Positions 5,986 through 13,236 of a stretch of DNA of 13,236 nucleotides are shown one piece after another. The stretch covers positions 1-13,236 of the forward strand of contig CALGGQ010000036.1 of assembly GCA_937915775.1 (NCBI GenBank), read 5' to 3'. Position numbers and translations under genes: made by a program. Position 1 is the first letter of the stretch. The number at the start of each line of letters is the position of its first letter. This DNA is from an uncultured Clostridia bacterium. Its GTDB lineage: Bacteria; Bacillota; Clostridia; Oscillospirales; Acutalibacteraceae. The notes beneath the pieces are model-generated. The model worked only from the letters and a program-made list of their open reading frames with translations, had not been told where the DNA came from and did not search any database.

Positions 5986-8094
5986 ATGAAAAGAGTATTC
6001 GCAATTATTCTGGCGATTTCCATTGCGTTATGTATCGGCATAACGGTCAACAATATAACGCTGAAAAACGACGCCTACCAGTTCGTCGAGGAATTAAAAG
6101 CGCTTGACGGCGAAGTGGAGAATCGCTTAATTGTTGGCGCTGATAAACAAATTGATTATCTCAATGCGGACAGTGCTGCAACGGGGATTGAGGGGCTTTA
6201 TGTCCTTCAGTTCCCCGATGCTGTTTCTGCAAAAACCGCCTATGAATACTATGATGCATTACCTTATGTAAGATATGTGGAATACGATAGTGTTTGCGAG
6301 GATTCCTTCTGTTCCACCGAAGGCGGATATGATTTTACACCAAACTGTCCCAGCACAGTAACCTCCAACATCGATGATGCTATTAAACTGATACACAAAG
6401 TAAAGGGCGACGATTTGCCTGAAATCCGCATCGGTATTTTGGACAGTGGTATCAAAAGAACATCTGTTACAAATTCCCGCATTGACGGTGGAAACACGTT
6501 TTTAGAAGACTATAGTTCTGACGGCACACAGTTGGTTAATGGAAATGTAAATACCCAACATGGTACTTATGTGGCAGGAACGATTATCCAAAACACTCTT
6601 AAAAACATAAGAATATATTCGTACCAGGTTGTTAATTCAAACGGAAATGTCGTGTATTCTAACGTCCTTGCCTCTATATATTTAGCGGTAGAAGAACAAT
6701 GCAAAATTATTAGTATGAGTTTTGGCTTAAATATTTTAAACAGTGATACCTTAAACGAGGCAATTAATTATGCAACACAACAAGGATGTATTTGTGTGGC
6801 TTCTGCCGGAAACGAGGGAACTACGGTTCAAGCATCGAACAATTATCCTGCACTGTGTGCAAATACTATTACCGTAGGAGCAACTGACAGCAATCGTCGA
6901 CTGGCATCATACACAAATTATGGTAATTTAATTGATATTTATGTGACCGGTTCAAGCCTGATAAGTTATAACTCTTATGGCCAGGAAATCGATTGGAGCG
7001 GAACCTCTGCTGCTGCACCGGTTATCAGCTCAATTTGTGCTTTACTTTCCGAAGTAAAAGCGGATATTACCGTTGATGAAATAAAGTCATTACTACTTGA
7101 AACCGGTATTCCTACAAATGAGGAGGAAATTACAGAAACGAATAGGTATATAGCCGATGCTTACGAATGTGTAAAATCACTGACAGAGCAAGAGCTTGAA
7201 AAAACGGATTTGCAGTTTGAACAGTCAGGCAGCACGATTACCTTCCATTCTGATGATGAAAATGCATTTGTGTACTATTTTAATCATTTAGGTGGAAGTA
7301 TACAAATACCGTTTCGTGAAGAGGTCGGTATACGCGAATATCAAGGGGCTTTCGACGAGCCAATCAATTTGAACCGTTATGTTGTTATTGCCTGCGCTTA
7401 TTCTCCCGGGAAAGCCAAAAGCAAAATCGAATTGCTGAAAGCACCGATATATAACTATGAATACGGTTATTTGATTAACGAAGCCAACGATACGCAGCAG
7501 TATAACAAGTTTTCCCGCTGTGAAATCGTTGATGAAACTGTGATGGTGGTTCCCGATACGATTAACGGTATTGAAGTGCAGGAAATAGGAGATTACTGTT
7601 ATATGGGTAATCAGACGGTGGAAACCATCATCCTTCCCGACACCGTGAAGCAGATTGACGCGTATGCCTTTGCGAACTGCCCTAATCTTAAAAAGGTCAT
7701 CGCGCCCGGTGTAGAGTATTGCGGCAGATACGCGTTTTATGACTGTCCAAACCTACACTATGTTGAAATGCCGCAGGTGACGCTCGCCAATACGGCAATG
7801 TTCAAGAACTGCACGAGTTTGTCCTGCCTTGACATAGGTGAGCTTAATACCGTTTGCAACCACGCCTTTAAGAATTGCAGCATTGATTTAACTGATACAG
7901 ATCATCATTATGAAATCGTTGGATATGAATCGGTTGAAAACGATACATTGATTACGTTACGTTGCTCCAAATGCGGCGAGGAAATGCAAGTTAGCTTTAT
8001 GGAGCATATCAATACGGATTATGATCCTTTGGATATGAACAACGACAATATCGTCAACGCCAAAGATTTGGCATATATCGTAAAACGTGCCTAA
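5986..8094 (+). CDS. Secreted subtilisin-like serine protease with BspA-type repeats and a C-terminal half-dockerin
   Basis: This 702-residue protein starts with a signal peptide (residues 1 to about 22: MKRVFAI plus a hydrophobic core). Residues about 35-105 resemble an I9-type propeptide, ending in VRYVEYDS. The S8 peptidase domain has Asp153 (ILDSGI), His192 (QHGTYVAGT), the oxyanion Asn276 (SAGNEG) and Ser341 (SGTSAAAP), so it should be active outside the cell. A beta-rich linker follows, then about four BspA-type leucine-rich repeats (about 518-630; units such as AFANCPNLKKV and AFYDCPNLHYV), then a CSKCGEE segment, and finally one calcium-loop repeat (DMNNDNIVNAKDLA, about 683-696) like half of a type I dockerin. 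The start at 5986 has GGGTGA upstream and leads straight into the signal peptide; the ATG at 5965 adds seven unlikely residues. The middle is more AT-rich than its neighbours. Substrate unknown. Confidence 0.88.
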   Translation: MKRVFAIILAISIALCIGITVNNITLKNDAYQFVEELKALDGEVENRLIVGADKQIDYLNADSAATGIEGLYVLQFPDAVSAKTAYEYYDALPYVRYVEYDSVCEDSFCSTEGGYDFTPNCPSTVTSNIDDAIKLIHKVKGDDLPEIRIGILDSGIKRTSVTNSRIDGGNTFLEDYSSDGTQLVNGNVNTQHGTYVAGTIIQNTLKNIRIYSYQVVNSNGNVVYSNVLASIYLAVEEQCKIISMSFGLNILNSDTLNEAINYATQQGCICVASAGNEGTTVQASNNYPALCANTITVGATDSNRRLASYTNYGNLIDIYVTGSSLISYNSYGQEIDWSGTSAAAPVISSICALLSEVKADITVDEIKSLLLETGIPTNEEEITETNRYIADAYECVKSLTEQELEKTDLQFEQSGSTITFHSDDENAFVYYFNHLGGSIQIPFREEVGIREYQGAFDEPINLNRYVVIACAYSPGKAKSKIELLKAPIYNYEYGYLINEANDTQQYNKFSRCEIVDETVMVVPDTINGIEVQEIGDYCYMGNQTVETIILPDTVKQIDAYAFANCPNLKKVIAPGVEYCGRYAFYDCPNLHYVEMPQVTLANTAMFKNCTSLSCLDIGELNTVCNHAFKNCSIDLTDTDHHYEIVGYESVENDTLITLRCSKCGEEMQVSFMEHINTDYDPLDMNNDNIVNAKDLAYIVKRA

Positions 8095-8132
8095 ATAATC
8101 AATGGAATCGGTTAAATAAGCAAATAAAAGTG

Positions 8133-8165
8133 AAAGAGCAAGGTGCTTTTGCAGCTTGCTCTTTT
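8133..8165 (+). terminator. Terminator between convergent genes
   Basis: AAAGAGCAAG (8133-8142) pairs perfectly with CTTGCTCTTT (8155-8164) around a 12-nt loop that can itself form TGC-TTTT-GCA. Another T follows the stem. It lies 38 bp after the protease stop. Transcripts from the minus-strand transporter would also meet the stem, so it may work in both directions, though the minus-side U-tract is weak. Confidence 0.7.
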
Positions 8166-8215
8166 CGTCTATCTTTATGACGGACGCCCCTGCGGTCGCC
8201 TTTTCTTTTTGCGTT

Positions 8216-9550
8216 TCAGTTTTCCGTATCCTCGGCAATGCGCTTTTTGTGGTGCTTAACGGTGAGCAGCAGCGGAACGAGGGTTAAGAGGATGACCGCC
8301 GCTCCGACGATAAAGATATTGCCGTTTGGGATATATTCCGTCTGACCGCTGACCTCATTGAGAAAGGTTTCGCCGCTGGTTTTCACAACCGCCTGACCGA
8401 TTAGGGAGCCGCCAATCATCGGAATCAGCACGAAAAACAGAATCCAGATACCTTCAAACTGCCCCTTGGAATCCTTCGGATACAGCTGCTTTGCCCAGAC
8501 CTTAGTCGTCTGCAGAATGCCGACGTAACCGACGCCGACCACGAAAATACCCAGCCAGATGCGCAGGTTAAAAATAGCACTTGCGTCCACCTGCTCCGCT
8601 TTAATCGGGAAGAGAATGAACAAGCCGATGATGTTGATAATGACAGCTGCGATGGAGATATACGGGTGCTTGTTTTTGTTGATGAGAACGCCGATGGGAA
8701 TTGCGGTGAGCATCGCCAGCACCAGCGGTACGGCTTCGATAATGCCCATCATATCCGCCGTATAGCCGAGGTAGTAAATCAGATAGTTGCCGATATAGGC
8801 AAAATAGACGTTGAAGCCGATGAAGAAAATCGCCACGGCAACGTGTACGAGCACGAGCTCCTTCAGCGCAAAGAAGCGCTTGAAATTGAACACGCTGATA
8901 AACTGCTTCCAGAAGCTGCCCTGCTTGTTCGGGGTAACATCGTCGTTTTTGTTCAGCGTAAACATAGAAATGAAACCGAACACGATAACGAATACGCCCA
9001 TGACGATGAACAGACGCATATAGTTGTCGTTTTCACCGACGAGCAGACCGCCCACCACTGTGCCGAGAATCGTGCCGAGCACAGGCTGTGTTGCCAGCGC
9101 TGCGCCGATCTGGCCGCGGTTTTTACTGGTCATCATATCATTCGTCCAGGTATTGAAGCCGGCGTCGTTACCCATCGAGCCGAAAAAGCTCATCACTGTG
9201 TCAGCAAGCACCACGCTGACGGCGAGCAGCAGGTACAAATCCTTGCTGATGAATTCCGTCAGCCCGAACGCAATGGTGAAAATGCCCCACAGCACATAGC
9301 CCCACGAAATGAAGGTGCGGCGCTTGCCGAGCCGGTCAGACCAGGTGCCGAAGAAGAAGGTGGCAAAGGTGGTCGCCGCCGCGGAGCAAATCAGCATGCC
9401 CGTGATGATGGACGGATCCTTGCCGATTTTGGCATAGACGAAGGTGTTAAACCACTGGTTTTCTATGTTCCAGCAAATCTGACCGGCGAGACCTAAGCCC
9501 CAAACCAGCAGCCACATACTGAAGCCGGAACGCTTCACTTTTTCAGACAT
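8216..9550 (-). CDS. Major facilitator superfamily transporter, probably a sugar transporter
   Basis: This 444-residue integral membrane protein shows about 12 hydrophobic segments, a short N-terminal cytoplasmic tail and a Lys/His-rich C-terminus. The loop after the second segment carries SDRLGKRR (the MFS G-x3-D-R-x-G-R-R type motif). An early NIENQWFNTF segment recalls the sugar-transporting branches (GPH and SLC45-like), so uptake of a sugar or glycoside with a cation is the best guess. The substrate is not identifiable. The ATG directly follows the TAA of the upstream surface-protein gene, and its GGAG ribosome site lies inside that gene, so the two should be translated in a coupled way. 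It converges on the protease gene across a 121-bp gap. Length is normal and the frame is intact. Confidence 0.88.
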   Translation of the reverse strand: MSEKVKRSGFSMWLLVWGLGLAGQICWNIENQWFNTFVYAKIGKDPSIITGMLICSAAATTFATFFFGTWSDRLGKRRTFISWGYVLWGIFTIAFGLTEFISKDLYLLLAVSVVLADTVMSFFGSMGNDAGFNTWTNDMMTSKNRGQIGAALATQPVLGTILGTVVGGLLVGENDNYMRLFIVMGVFVIVFGFISMFTLNKNDDVTPNKQGSFWKQFISVFNFKRFFALKELVLVHVAVAIFFIGFNVYFAYIGNYLIYYLGYTADMMGIIEAVPLVLAMLTAIPIGVLINKNKHPYISIAAVIINIIGLFILFPIKAEQVDASAIFNLRIWLGIFVVGVGYVGILQTTKVWAKQLYPKDSKGQFEGIWILFFVLIPMIGGSLIGQAVVKTSGETFLNEVSGQTEYIPNGNIFIVGAAVILLTLVPLLLTVKHHKKRIAEDTEN

Positions 9551-10732
9551 TTATGACACTCCTTTATCGTTATTATCCTGTGAGGACGCTGTGTCCTCAT
9601 GCTTGCTTTTTCGGGCAGCCAGCGCCAGCAAAAGCAGACCGAGAAGAACGGCTGCGGCAGCAATGAGTAAATTGCGTTTGGCGGCAGGCGGCAGAACCTC
9701 CCGGACGAGTATCTGCTCCTGCAGCGTAGCGGTTGACTGGCTCTCCTCTTCCGTGACGGCAGCGGCAACGGCAGTGCTTTCCTGTGCCGCCGCGCTTGTC
9801 GTGACGGGATTGGTCGGTACAAATTTGGTTGTTGTTTCTTTGACGGTGGTCGTCGCTTTGGCAGTGGTGACCGTTTCCGGAACAGTGGCGGTTGCTTCTG
9901 CTGCAGTCGTGCTTTCCGTTTGCGCCGATTCTTCGACATCAGGCTTTGTGGTGTAAAGATAGGCGGGTGTGAACTTCGTCGTCGGCGCCGTGGTCGCTTT
10001 CGTGGTTGCGGCAGCGGTTGCTTTGGCGGTGGCAGGCGGTCTGACGGTTGTTGTTTCTTTTGTTGTCTTTTCCGTCGTTGCCTTTGTCGGCTTTTCCGTT
10101 GTGGCTTTGGCAGCCTTCTCCGTCGTGGTGCGCTCCTGTTTCGTGGTAGTCGGTTTTTCTGTGGCAGTCGGCTTTTCGGTAGTGGGCAGTTCATAGTACA
10201 GCCCTTTTGTGATAATGTAATTATGCCCGTTGATGTAAAGCGTGATATCCGCCTCACAGGCGGCTGCTTTCCCGCGGTACTGCACGGCGGCAAGATAATT
10301 ACCGCTATTCTCGTTCGGAAGGAAATGCTGTTTGACCTCAAACTGCTCGAATACCTCTTCGCTCATCTCGTCGCAGATGCCTTCGCTGCTGACGGAGAAG
10401 CGGTATTCATCGCCTTCAATCCGATAGTTAAAAACGATACGCACATCGTTTTCGTCACCCTCCATCGAGTCCTCAGATACGGCAAAATTGGTGTACAGGC
10501 ACAGGCTTTCATCCGCATAATACCCGAACACACCGTTTAAGGTGTAACCGATGCTGTGACGCTCCAGCTCCTCATAGGTAACATTCGGATTATTGTGCCA
10601 TTTTCCCGGCTCCAGGTAATCCTCGTTTATTGCAAAGGCTGTCGGTGAGCAGGTAAGCAGCAGCGCAGCGGCACAAATAAAAAAGAGCATAATTTTCCAT
10701 AGCGGAAAACCCATTTTGCTCCTTTTGTACAT
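9551..10732 (-). CDS. Secreted, Thr-rich, membrane-anchored surface protein of unknown function
   Basis: No family is recognised. The 393-residue product begins with a signal peptide (basic MYKRSK, hydrophobic core, cleavage after AFA near residue 34). A globular region follows (about 35-182) that is acidic and aromatic, with beta-strand-like stretches such as RIVFNYRIEGDEYRFSVSS. Next comes a 160-residue Thr/Ala/Lys/Glu-rich linker with repeats, then one transmembrane helix (about 354-373) and a short charged tail ending in the cytoplasm. No LPXTG motif is present, so the helix rather than a sortase would hold it. The start at 10732 has AGGTGATAGT upstream; a second ATG at 10714 with AAAGGAG is also credible. 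The frame to 10795 would overlap the promoter. It heads a two-gene unit with the transporter, which suggests a role in substrate capture or sensing for it, as inference. Confidence 0.8.
   Translation of the reverse strand: MYKRSKMGFPLWKIMLFFICAAALLLTCSPTAFAINEDYLEPGKWHNNPNVTYEELERHSIGYTLNGVFGYYADESLCLYTNFAVSEDSMEGDENDVRIVFNYRIEGDEYRFSVSSEGICDEMSEEVFEQFEVKQHFLPNENSGNYLAAVQYRGKAAACEADITLYINGHNYIITKGLYYELPTTEKPTATEKPTTTKQERTTTEKAAKATTEKPTKATTEKTTKETTTVRPPATAKATAAATTKATTAPTTKFTPAYLYTTKPDVEESAQTESTTAAEATATVPETVTTAKATTTVKETTTKFVPTNPVTTSAAAQESTAVAAAVTEEESQSTATLQEQILVREVLPPAAKRNLLIAAAAVLLGLLLLALAARKSKHEDTASSQDNNDKGVS
10055..10126 (-). repeat. Three tandem 24-bp units encoding TTEKxxKA
   Basis: Within the linker of the surface protein, three consecutive eight-residue units read TTEKAAKA, TTEKPTKA and TTEKTTKE. 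Looser TEKP and TTxK copies lie on either side. This is a likely O-glycosylated or cell-wall-spanning spacer, and such tracts can change length by slippage. Confidence 0.75.
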
Positions 10733-10760
10733 ACTATCACCTGACTTTTTTACTGCTTTC

Positions 10761-10789
10761 ATTATATTGAATCCCGAAAAATATTGCAA
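10761..10789 (-). promoter_or_regulatory. Predicted promoter of the surface protein-transporter unit
   Basis: On the minus strand TTGCAA (10789-10784) and TATAAT (10766-10761) are 17 bp apart. The start point would be near 10754, giving a leader of about 22 nt to the ATG at 10732. Confidence 0.72.
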
Positions 10790-10809
10790 GAACACAAGGG
10801 ATATTGCAA
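10781..10809. repeat. Direct repeat ATATTGCAA, two copies 20 bp apart
   Basis: ATATTGCAA occurs at 10781-10789 and 10801-10809. Each copy contains the palindromic hexamer TTGCAA, which doubles as the -35 element of one of the two divergent promoters. The 20-bp period would put both on about the same face of the helix. Confidence 0.6.
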
Positions 10810-10832
10810 TAATTTGTCATATATTATATAAT
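10804..10832 (+). promoter_or_regulatory. Predicted promoter of the phosphoesterase gene
   Basis: TTGCAA at 10804-10809 and TATAAT at 10827-10832 are 17 bp apart. The start point would fall near 10839, only about 10 nt before the ATG and at the edge of the ribosome binding site, so the leader would be unusually short. Confidence 0.6.
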
Positions 10833-10848
10833 TAAAGCAGGTGATATT

Positions 10849-11829
10849 ATGCATAAATTATCAAAACGAATCTATAAAAAGATGGTGCGGGCGCTTGCCA
10901 GGGTGCTGGACGAGGGCAGTATTCCGATGCCGAAGGGCGATGCGCCGCCCGAGCCGGACGAGGCTGCCAACCTGAACGTTATCCTGTGGGGCGACCCGCA
11001 AATCTCCTGCCTGTCGCCGCTGCGCGCTGCGAGGGTGACGGCAGCCTGCCGCGATATTCACAGGAGCCACGGTAAGTTTGACGCGCTCGTGATGCTCGGC
11101 GATATTACGGAATACGGTGCCTACTGCGAATATCAGATGGCGCGGAAGCTCGTGAACAGCATCGGCGATAAATGCGGCGCTGTCTTTGCCGTGCCGGGGA
11201 ACCACGATATCCGCCTGCGGCGGTATCAGAAGCAGCGCCGCCGCTTCAACGCCTTTCTTTCAAGCCTGCAGGGCGGACGGTACGGGGCAGGAAAGCGCTA
11301 TTATTTTGCCGATGATGTGAACGGTTACCGGTTTCTGATGATGGGCGCGGACCGCACGAAGTTTGAAGCGTCCTTCCTCAGCAGGGAACAGCTCAGCTGG
11401 CTGGATACGGAACTGAGCGCAGTCGAGCCGGGTAAGCCGGTATTCATTTTCAACCATCAGCCGCTGAAATATGCCCACGGGCTACCGATGACGTGGCTCG
11501 GCCACGGCAAATGGCGCGGCAGCGTCGGGCTGCAGTCCTACAAGCTGCGCGAGATTCTGGAGAAGCACGATAACGCTGTCTATATTACGGGGCACCTGCA
11601 CTATGGCATCAGCCGCTATAACTATGAGGACTGCGGCAGCTTCCACGCCGTGTCCGTACCGACGGTGGGCGTGCTCAATCACGGCGATAACGACGCGCTT
11701 TCACAGGGAATGCTGATGCGCGTGTATGACGATAAAATTGTCTTTCAGGGCAGGAATTTCGGCGACGGCGCCTATACGGATAGCAATATTATCAACGCAC
11801 AGTTTGAAATTCCGCTGAAAATCAATTGA
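10849..11829 (+). CDS. Calcineurin-like metallophosphoesterase with a D-x-Q first motif
   Basis: This 326-residue protein has all the blocks of the calcineurin-like phosphoesterase fold: WGDPQIS (Asp49, Gln51), MLGDITEYG (Asp85), VPGNHD (117-120), FNHQP (His203) and ITGHLHYG (His249, His251). It should bind two metal ions and hydrolyse a phosphomono- or diester. In the first motif the usual second metal ligand His is Gln (D-P-Q). From memory, a similar DPQ occurs in CPPED1-like phosphoesterases, so it may be a family trait rather than a defect. There is no signal peptide; the N-terminus is basic and amphipathic, so the protein is likely cytoplasmic or peripheral to the membrane. AGGTGAT precedes the ATG. 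It is divergent from the surface-protein unit, and its stop overlaps the promoter of the next gene. Substrate unknown. Confidence 0.87.
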   Translation: MHKLSKRIYKKMVRALARVLDEGSIPMPKGDAPPEPDEAANLNVILWGDPQISCLSPLRAARVTAACRDIHRSHGKFDALVMLGDITEYGAYCEYQMARKLVNSIGDKCGAVFAVPGNHDIRLRRYQKQRRRFNAFLSSLQGGRYGAGKRYYFADDVNGYRFLMMGADRTKFEASFLSREQLSWLDTELSAVEPGKPVFIFNHQPLKYAHGLPMTWLGHGKWRGSVGLQSYKLREILEKHDNAVYITGHLHYGISRYNYEDCGSFHAVSVPTVGVLNHGDNDALSQGMLMRVYDDKIVFQGRNFGDGAYTDSNIINAQFEIPLKIN

Positions 11830-11854
11830 AATCCTTTCTTTTATCGTTTATAAT
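11826..11854 (+). promoter_or_regulatory. Predicted promoter of the GPH symporter gene
   Basis: TTGAAA at 11826-11831 and TATAAT at 11849-11854 are 17 bp apart. The -35 hexamer contains the TGA stop of the phosphoesterase gene. The start point would be near 11861, about 23 nt before the ATG. No terminator lies between the two genes. Confidence 0.78.
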
Positions 11855-11883
11855 GAAAGTAATAAATCATAAGGAGTAAAGTT

Positions 11884-13236
11884 ATGAGTGATAAGTCTAA
11901 ACCGGCAGGCGCAAAAACGTATGTCGGTAAAAAAGAGCTGTGGATGTTTTCCATCGGCGGTATGGGGCAGGGCATGATTTATGCGATGATGTCCAGCTAC
12001 ATCAGCGACTATTATGTCAATATCCTGCATTTGCCGTTGATGTTCGTGCTGCTGCTGATGCTGCTGGCGCGTGTCTGGGACGCTATTAACGATCCGCTGA
12101 TGGGCGTTATCGTTGATAAGCACACCACCAAATGGGGCAAGATGAAGCCGTATATCCTGTTCGCCGCAATTCCGATTGCGGTGCTGACCGTGATGATGTA
12201 CCTCAGCCCTGACCTCGAAACCAGGCAGCTGATGGTTTACAGCGCAATCGTTTACGTTGCATGGGGTATGATTTATACGATGGCGGACGTTCCGTTCTGG
12301 AGCCTGCCGAATATCCTCACCCCGAATGCGGATGAGAGAAGCCATGTCGTTTCCTTTTCCAAAATCTGGAACAGCGTCGGCTCGGCACTGCCGGAAATTT
12401 TCTTCTTCGCTTCCGGTTTTCTGCTTCCGCTGGTTATCAGCACGACCGACCCCGAGGAATACAATAAGAAAAAGTACTTAATCATCGCCTGTACTGTCGT
12501 TGCTATCGGTATTGTACTGTACGTCAATTCCTATTTCCATATCAAGGAAAGAGTTGTACTTCCCGTCAAGAAGAAGCAGCCTGGCGAGCCTTCTCAGCTG
12601 ACGCGTATTTTCAAGTGCAAGCCGCTGGTGCTGATTATCTTAATGGGCGTGCTTTCGAGCGGCAGATATATGGTACAGGCAGCGGCTATCCACGTTGCAC
12701 GTTATGCGTTTTACATCGGACCAGACCTCACGGGTATGACGCTTGCCGAAAAAACAGCGGCGATTGACGCCTCCGTCGGTACGGTCAAGACGATTTTCCA
12801 GCTTTGTGCCGTTGTCGGTATGTTCGGCGCCACCATCTTTATGCCGAAGCTGATGCAGAAATTTGACTATAAAAAGCTGCTGATTTCCACCTGTCTTGCC
12901 GGCTTTGTCGCCAGCATCTTCACCACCTTAATCGGCTGGTTTACGAATAATCTCTATTTCTGCATTCCGTTCATTCTGATTCAGTGCATCCCGCTCGGCG
13001 TTATCAATACGCTTTCGATAGCGATGATTTACGACTGCCTTGACTATATGGAGCTCACAACGGGCAACAGGGACAATGCTATGGGCTCGGCGTGCCAGGG
13101 CTTTGTTAACAAGCTCGGCTCCGCGCTCTCAACCGTTGGTATCGTAGTAATGTATATGGCAATCGGTATGGAGCCCGACAAGATGCTCTCCTCAACCGCA
13201 ATTATGGCTGCTACCGAGCTTCCGAGGTGGCAGAAC
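11884..13236 (+). CDS. GPH-family sugar:cation symporter (3' end outside the window)
   Basis: The frame stays open from the ATG to the window edge, giving 451 residues without a stop. It begins SDKSKPAGAKTYVGKKELWM and has the marks of glycoside-pentoside-hexuronide:cation symporters: RVWDAINDPLMG at residues 63-74, then DKHTTKWGKMKPY at 78-90 (the D-x-T-x-x-W-G-K-x-R-P-Y motif, with Lys for Arg). Many hydrophobic segments follow. It should bring a glycoside, pentoside or hexuronide into the cell with Na+ or H+. The substrate cannot be told, and no glycosidase is in view. AAGGAG at 11871-11876 lies 7 nt before the ATG. GPH members are usually 440-500 residues, so only the C-terminal end should be missing. 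It may form a read-through unit with the phosphoesterase. Confidence 0.9.
   Translation, partial: MSDKSKPAGAKTYVGKKELWMFSIGGMGQGMIYAMMSSYISDYYVNILHLPLMFVLLLMLLARVWDAINDPLMGVIVDKHTTKWGKMKPYILFAAIPIAVLTVMMYLSPDLETRQLMVYSAIVYVAWGMIYTMADVPFWSLPNILTPNADERSHVVSFSKIWNSVGSALPEIFFFASGFLLPLVISTTDPEEYNKKKYLIIACTVVAIGIVLYVNSYFHIKERVVLPVKKKQPGEPSQLTRIFKCKPLVLIILMGVLSSGRYMVQAAAIHVARYAFYIGPDLTGMTLAEKTAAIDASVGTVKTIFQLCAVVGMFGATIFMPKLMQKFDYKKLLISTCLAGFVASIFTTLIGWFTNNLYFCIPFILIQCIPLGVINTLSIAMIYDCLDYMELTTGNRDNAMGSACQGFVNKLGSALSTVGIVVMYMAIGMEPDKMLSSTAIMAATELPRWQN

Noticed and set aside
8095..8140. Possible second dockerin repeat after the protease stop codon.
   Set aside because: The plus-strand frames here carry no D-x-N-x-D loop and have early stops. 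It is intergenic sequence leading into the terminator.
8180..8205. GC-rich GGACGCCCC/GCGGTCGCC stretch before the transporter stop, considered as a terminator for the minus strand.
   Set aside because: The two halves do not pair over more than a few bases when checked base by base. It may be a scrap of a dispersed repeat.
8666..9496. Open frame of 276 residues on the plus strand.
   Set aside because: It is antisense to the MFS transporter, very rich in His, Glu and Arg as antisense frames of membrane proteins are, and has no ribosome site.
9535..10341. Open minus-strand frame of 268 residues, rich in Arg, Pro, Lys and Gln.
   Set aside because: It is the shifted frame of the Thr-rich linker, kept open by the repeat composition. 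It has no ribosome site and overlaps the surface-protein and transporter genes.
11848..12527. Two minus-strand open frames.
   Set aside because: They are antisense to the GPH symporter and are His/Gln-rich shadows of its codons.

Overview
The window looks like a metagenome-derived contig from a gut Firmicute of the Ruminococcus/Oscillospiraceae type. The evidence is several AGGTGAT/AAGGAG ribosome binding sites, consensus TTGnnn/TATAAT promoters, U-tailed hairpin terminators, a threonine-rich surface-protein linker, BspA-type leucine-rich repeats and a dockerin-like calcium loop. This assignment is inferred from protein style only; there is no rRNA or tRNA. The first 1.75 kb does not fit. Positions about 270-1337 look Bacteroidetes-like (3' part of menA overlapping the 5' part of queA) and are fused in frame at both ends to fragments of unrelated genes: a NUDIX domain on the left and a 2-oxoacid:ferredoxin oxidoreductase beta subunit on the right. 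An assembly chimera is the simplest reading.

Layout. 3-902: NUDIX::MenA fused frame. 902-1750: QueA::KorB fused frame. 1751-2281: intact gamma subunit (KorC/VorC type) with a perfect-stem terminator. 2367-2526: a fold-back, MITE-like element with terminal inverted repeats. 2599-4892: a three-gene NAD salvage operon (nicotinamidase, NadM/NadR-type nucleotidyltransferase, nicotinate phosphoribosyltransferase) behind a TTGAAA-18-TATAAT promoter. 4966-5763: a short-chain dehydrogenase with its own promoter and one or two terminators. 5986-8094: a secreted subtilisin-like protease with BspA-like repeats and half a dockerin. 8216-10732 (minus strand): a two-gene unit of a Thr-rich membrane-anchored surface protein followed with no gap by an MFS transporter. 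10849-11829: a calcineurin-like phosphoesterase divergent from that unit. 11884-13236: a GPH-family sugar:cation symporter that runs off the window.

How the parts work together. The NAD operon encodes a route from nicotinamide to nicotinate to nicotinate mononucleotide to the dinucleotide. The protease, the Thr-rich surface protein and the two transporters suggest a cell that works on extracellular polymers and takes up small products, but no substrate can be read from the sequence. The divergent promoter region at 10761-10832 has two copies of ATATTGCAA exactly 20 bp apart, each holding the -35 hexamer of one promoter. I found no CRISPR array, toxin-antitoxin pair, phage or defence module, and nothing I would call a clearly new system. 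The items most worth a second look are the chimeric block, the fold-back element, the protease architecture and the divergent promoter pair.
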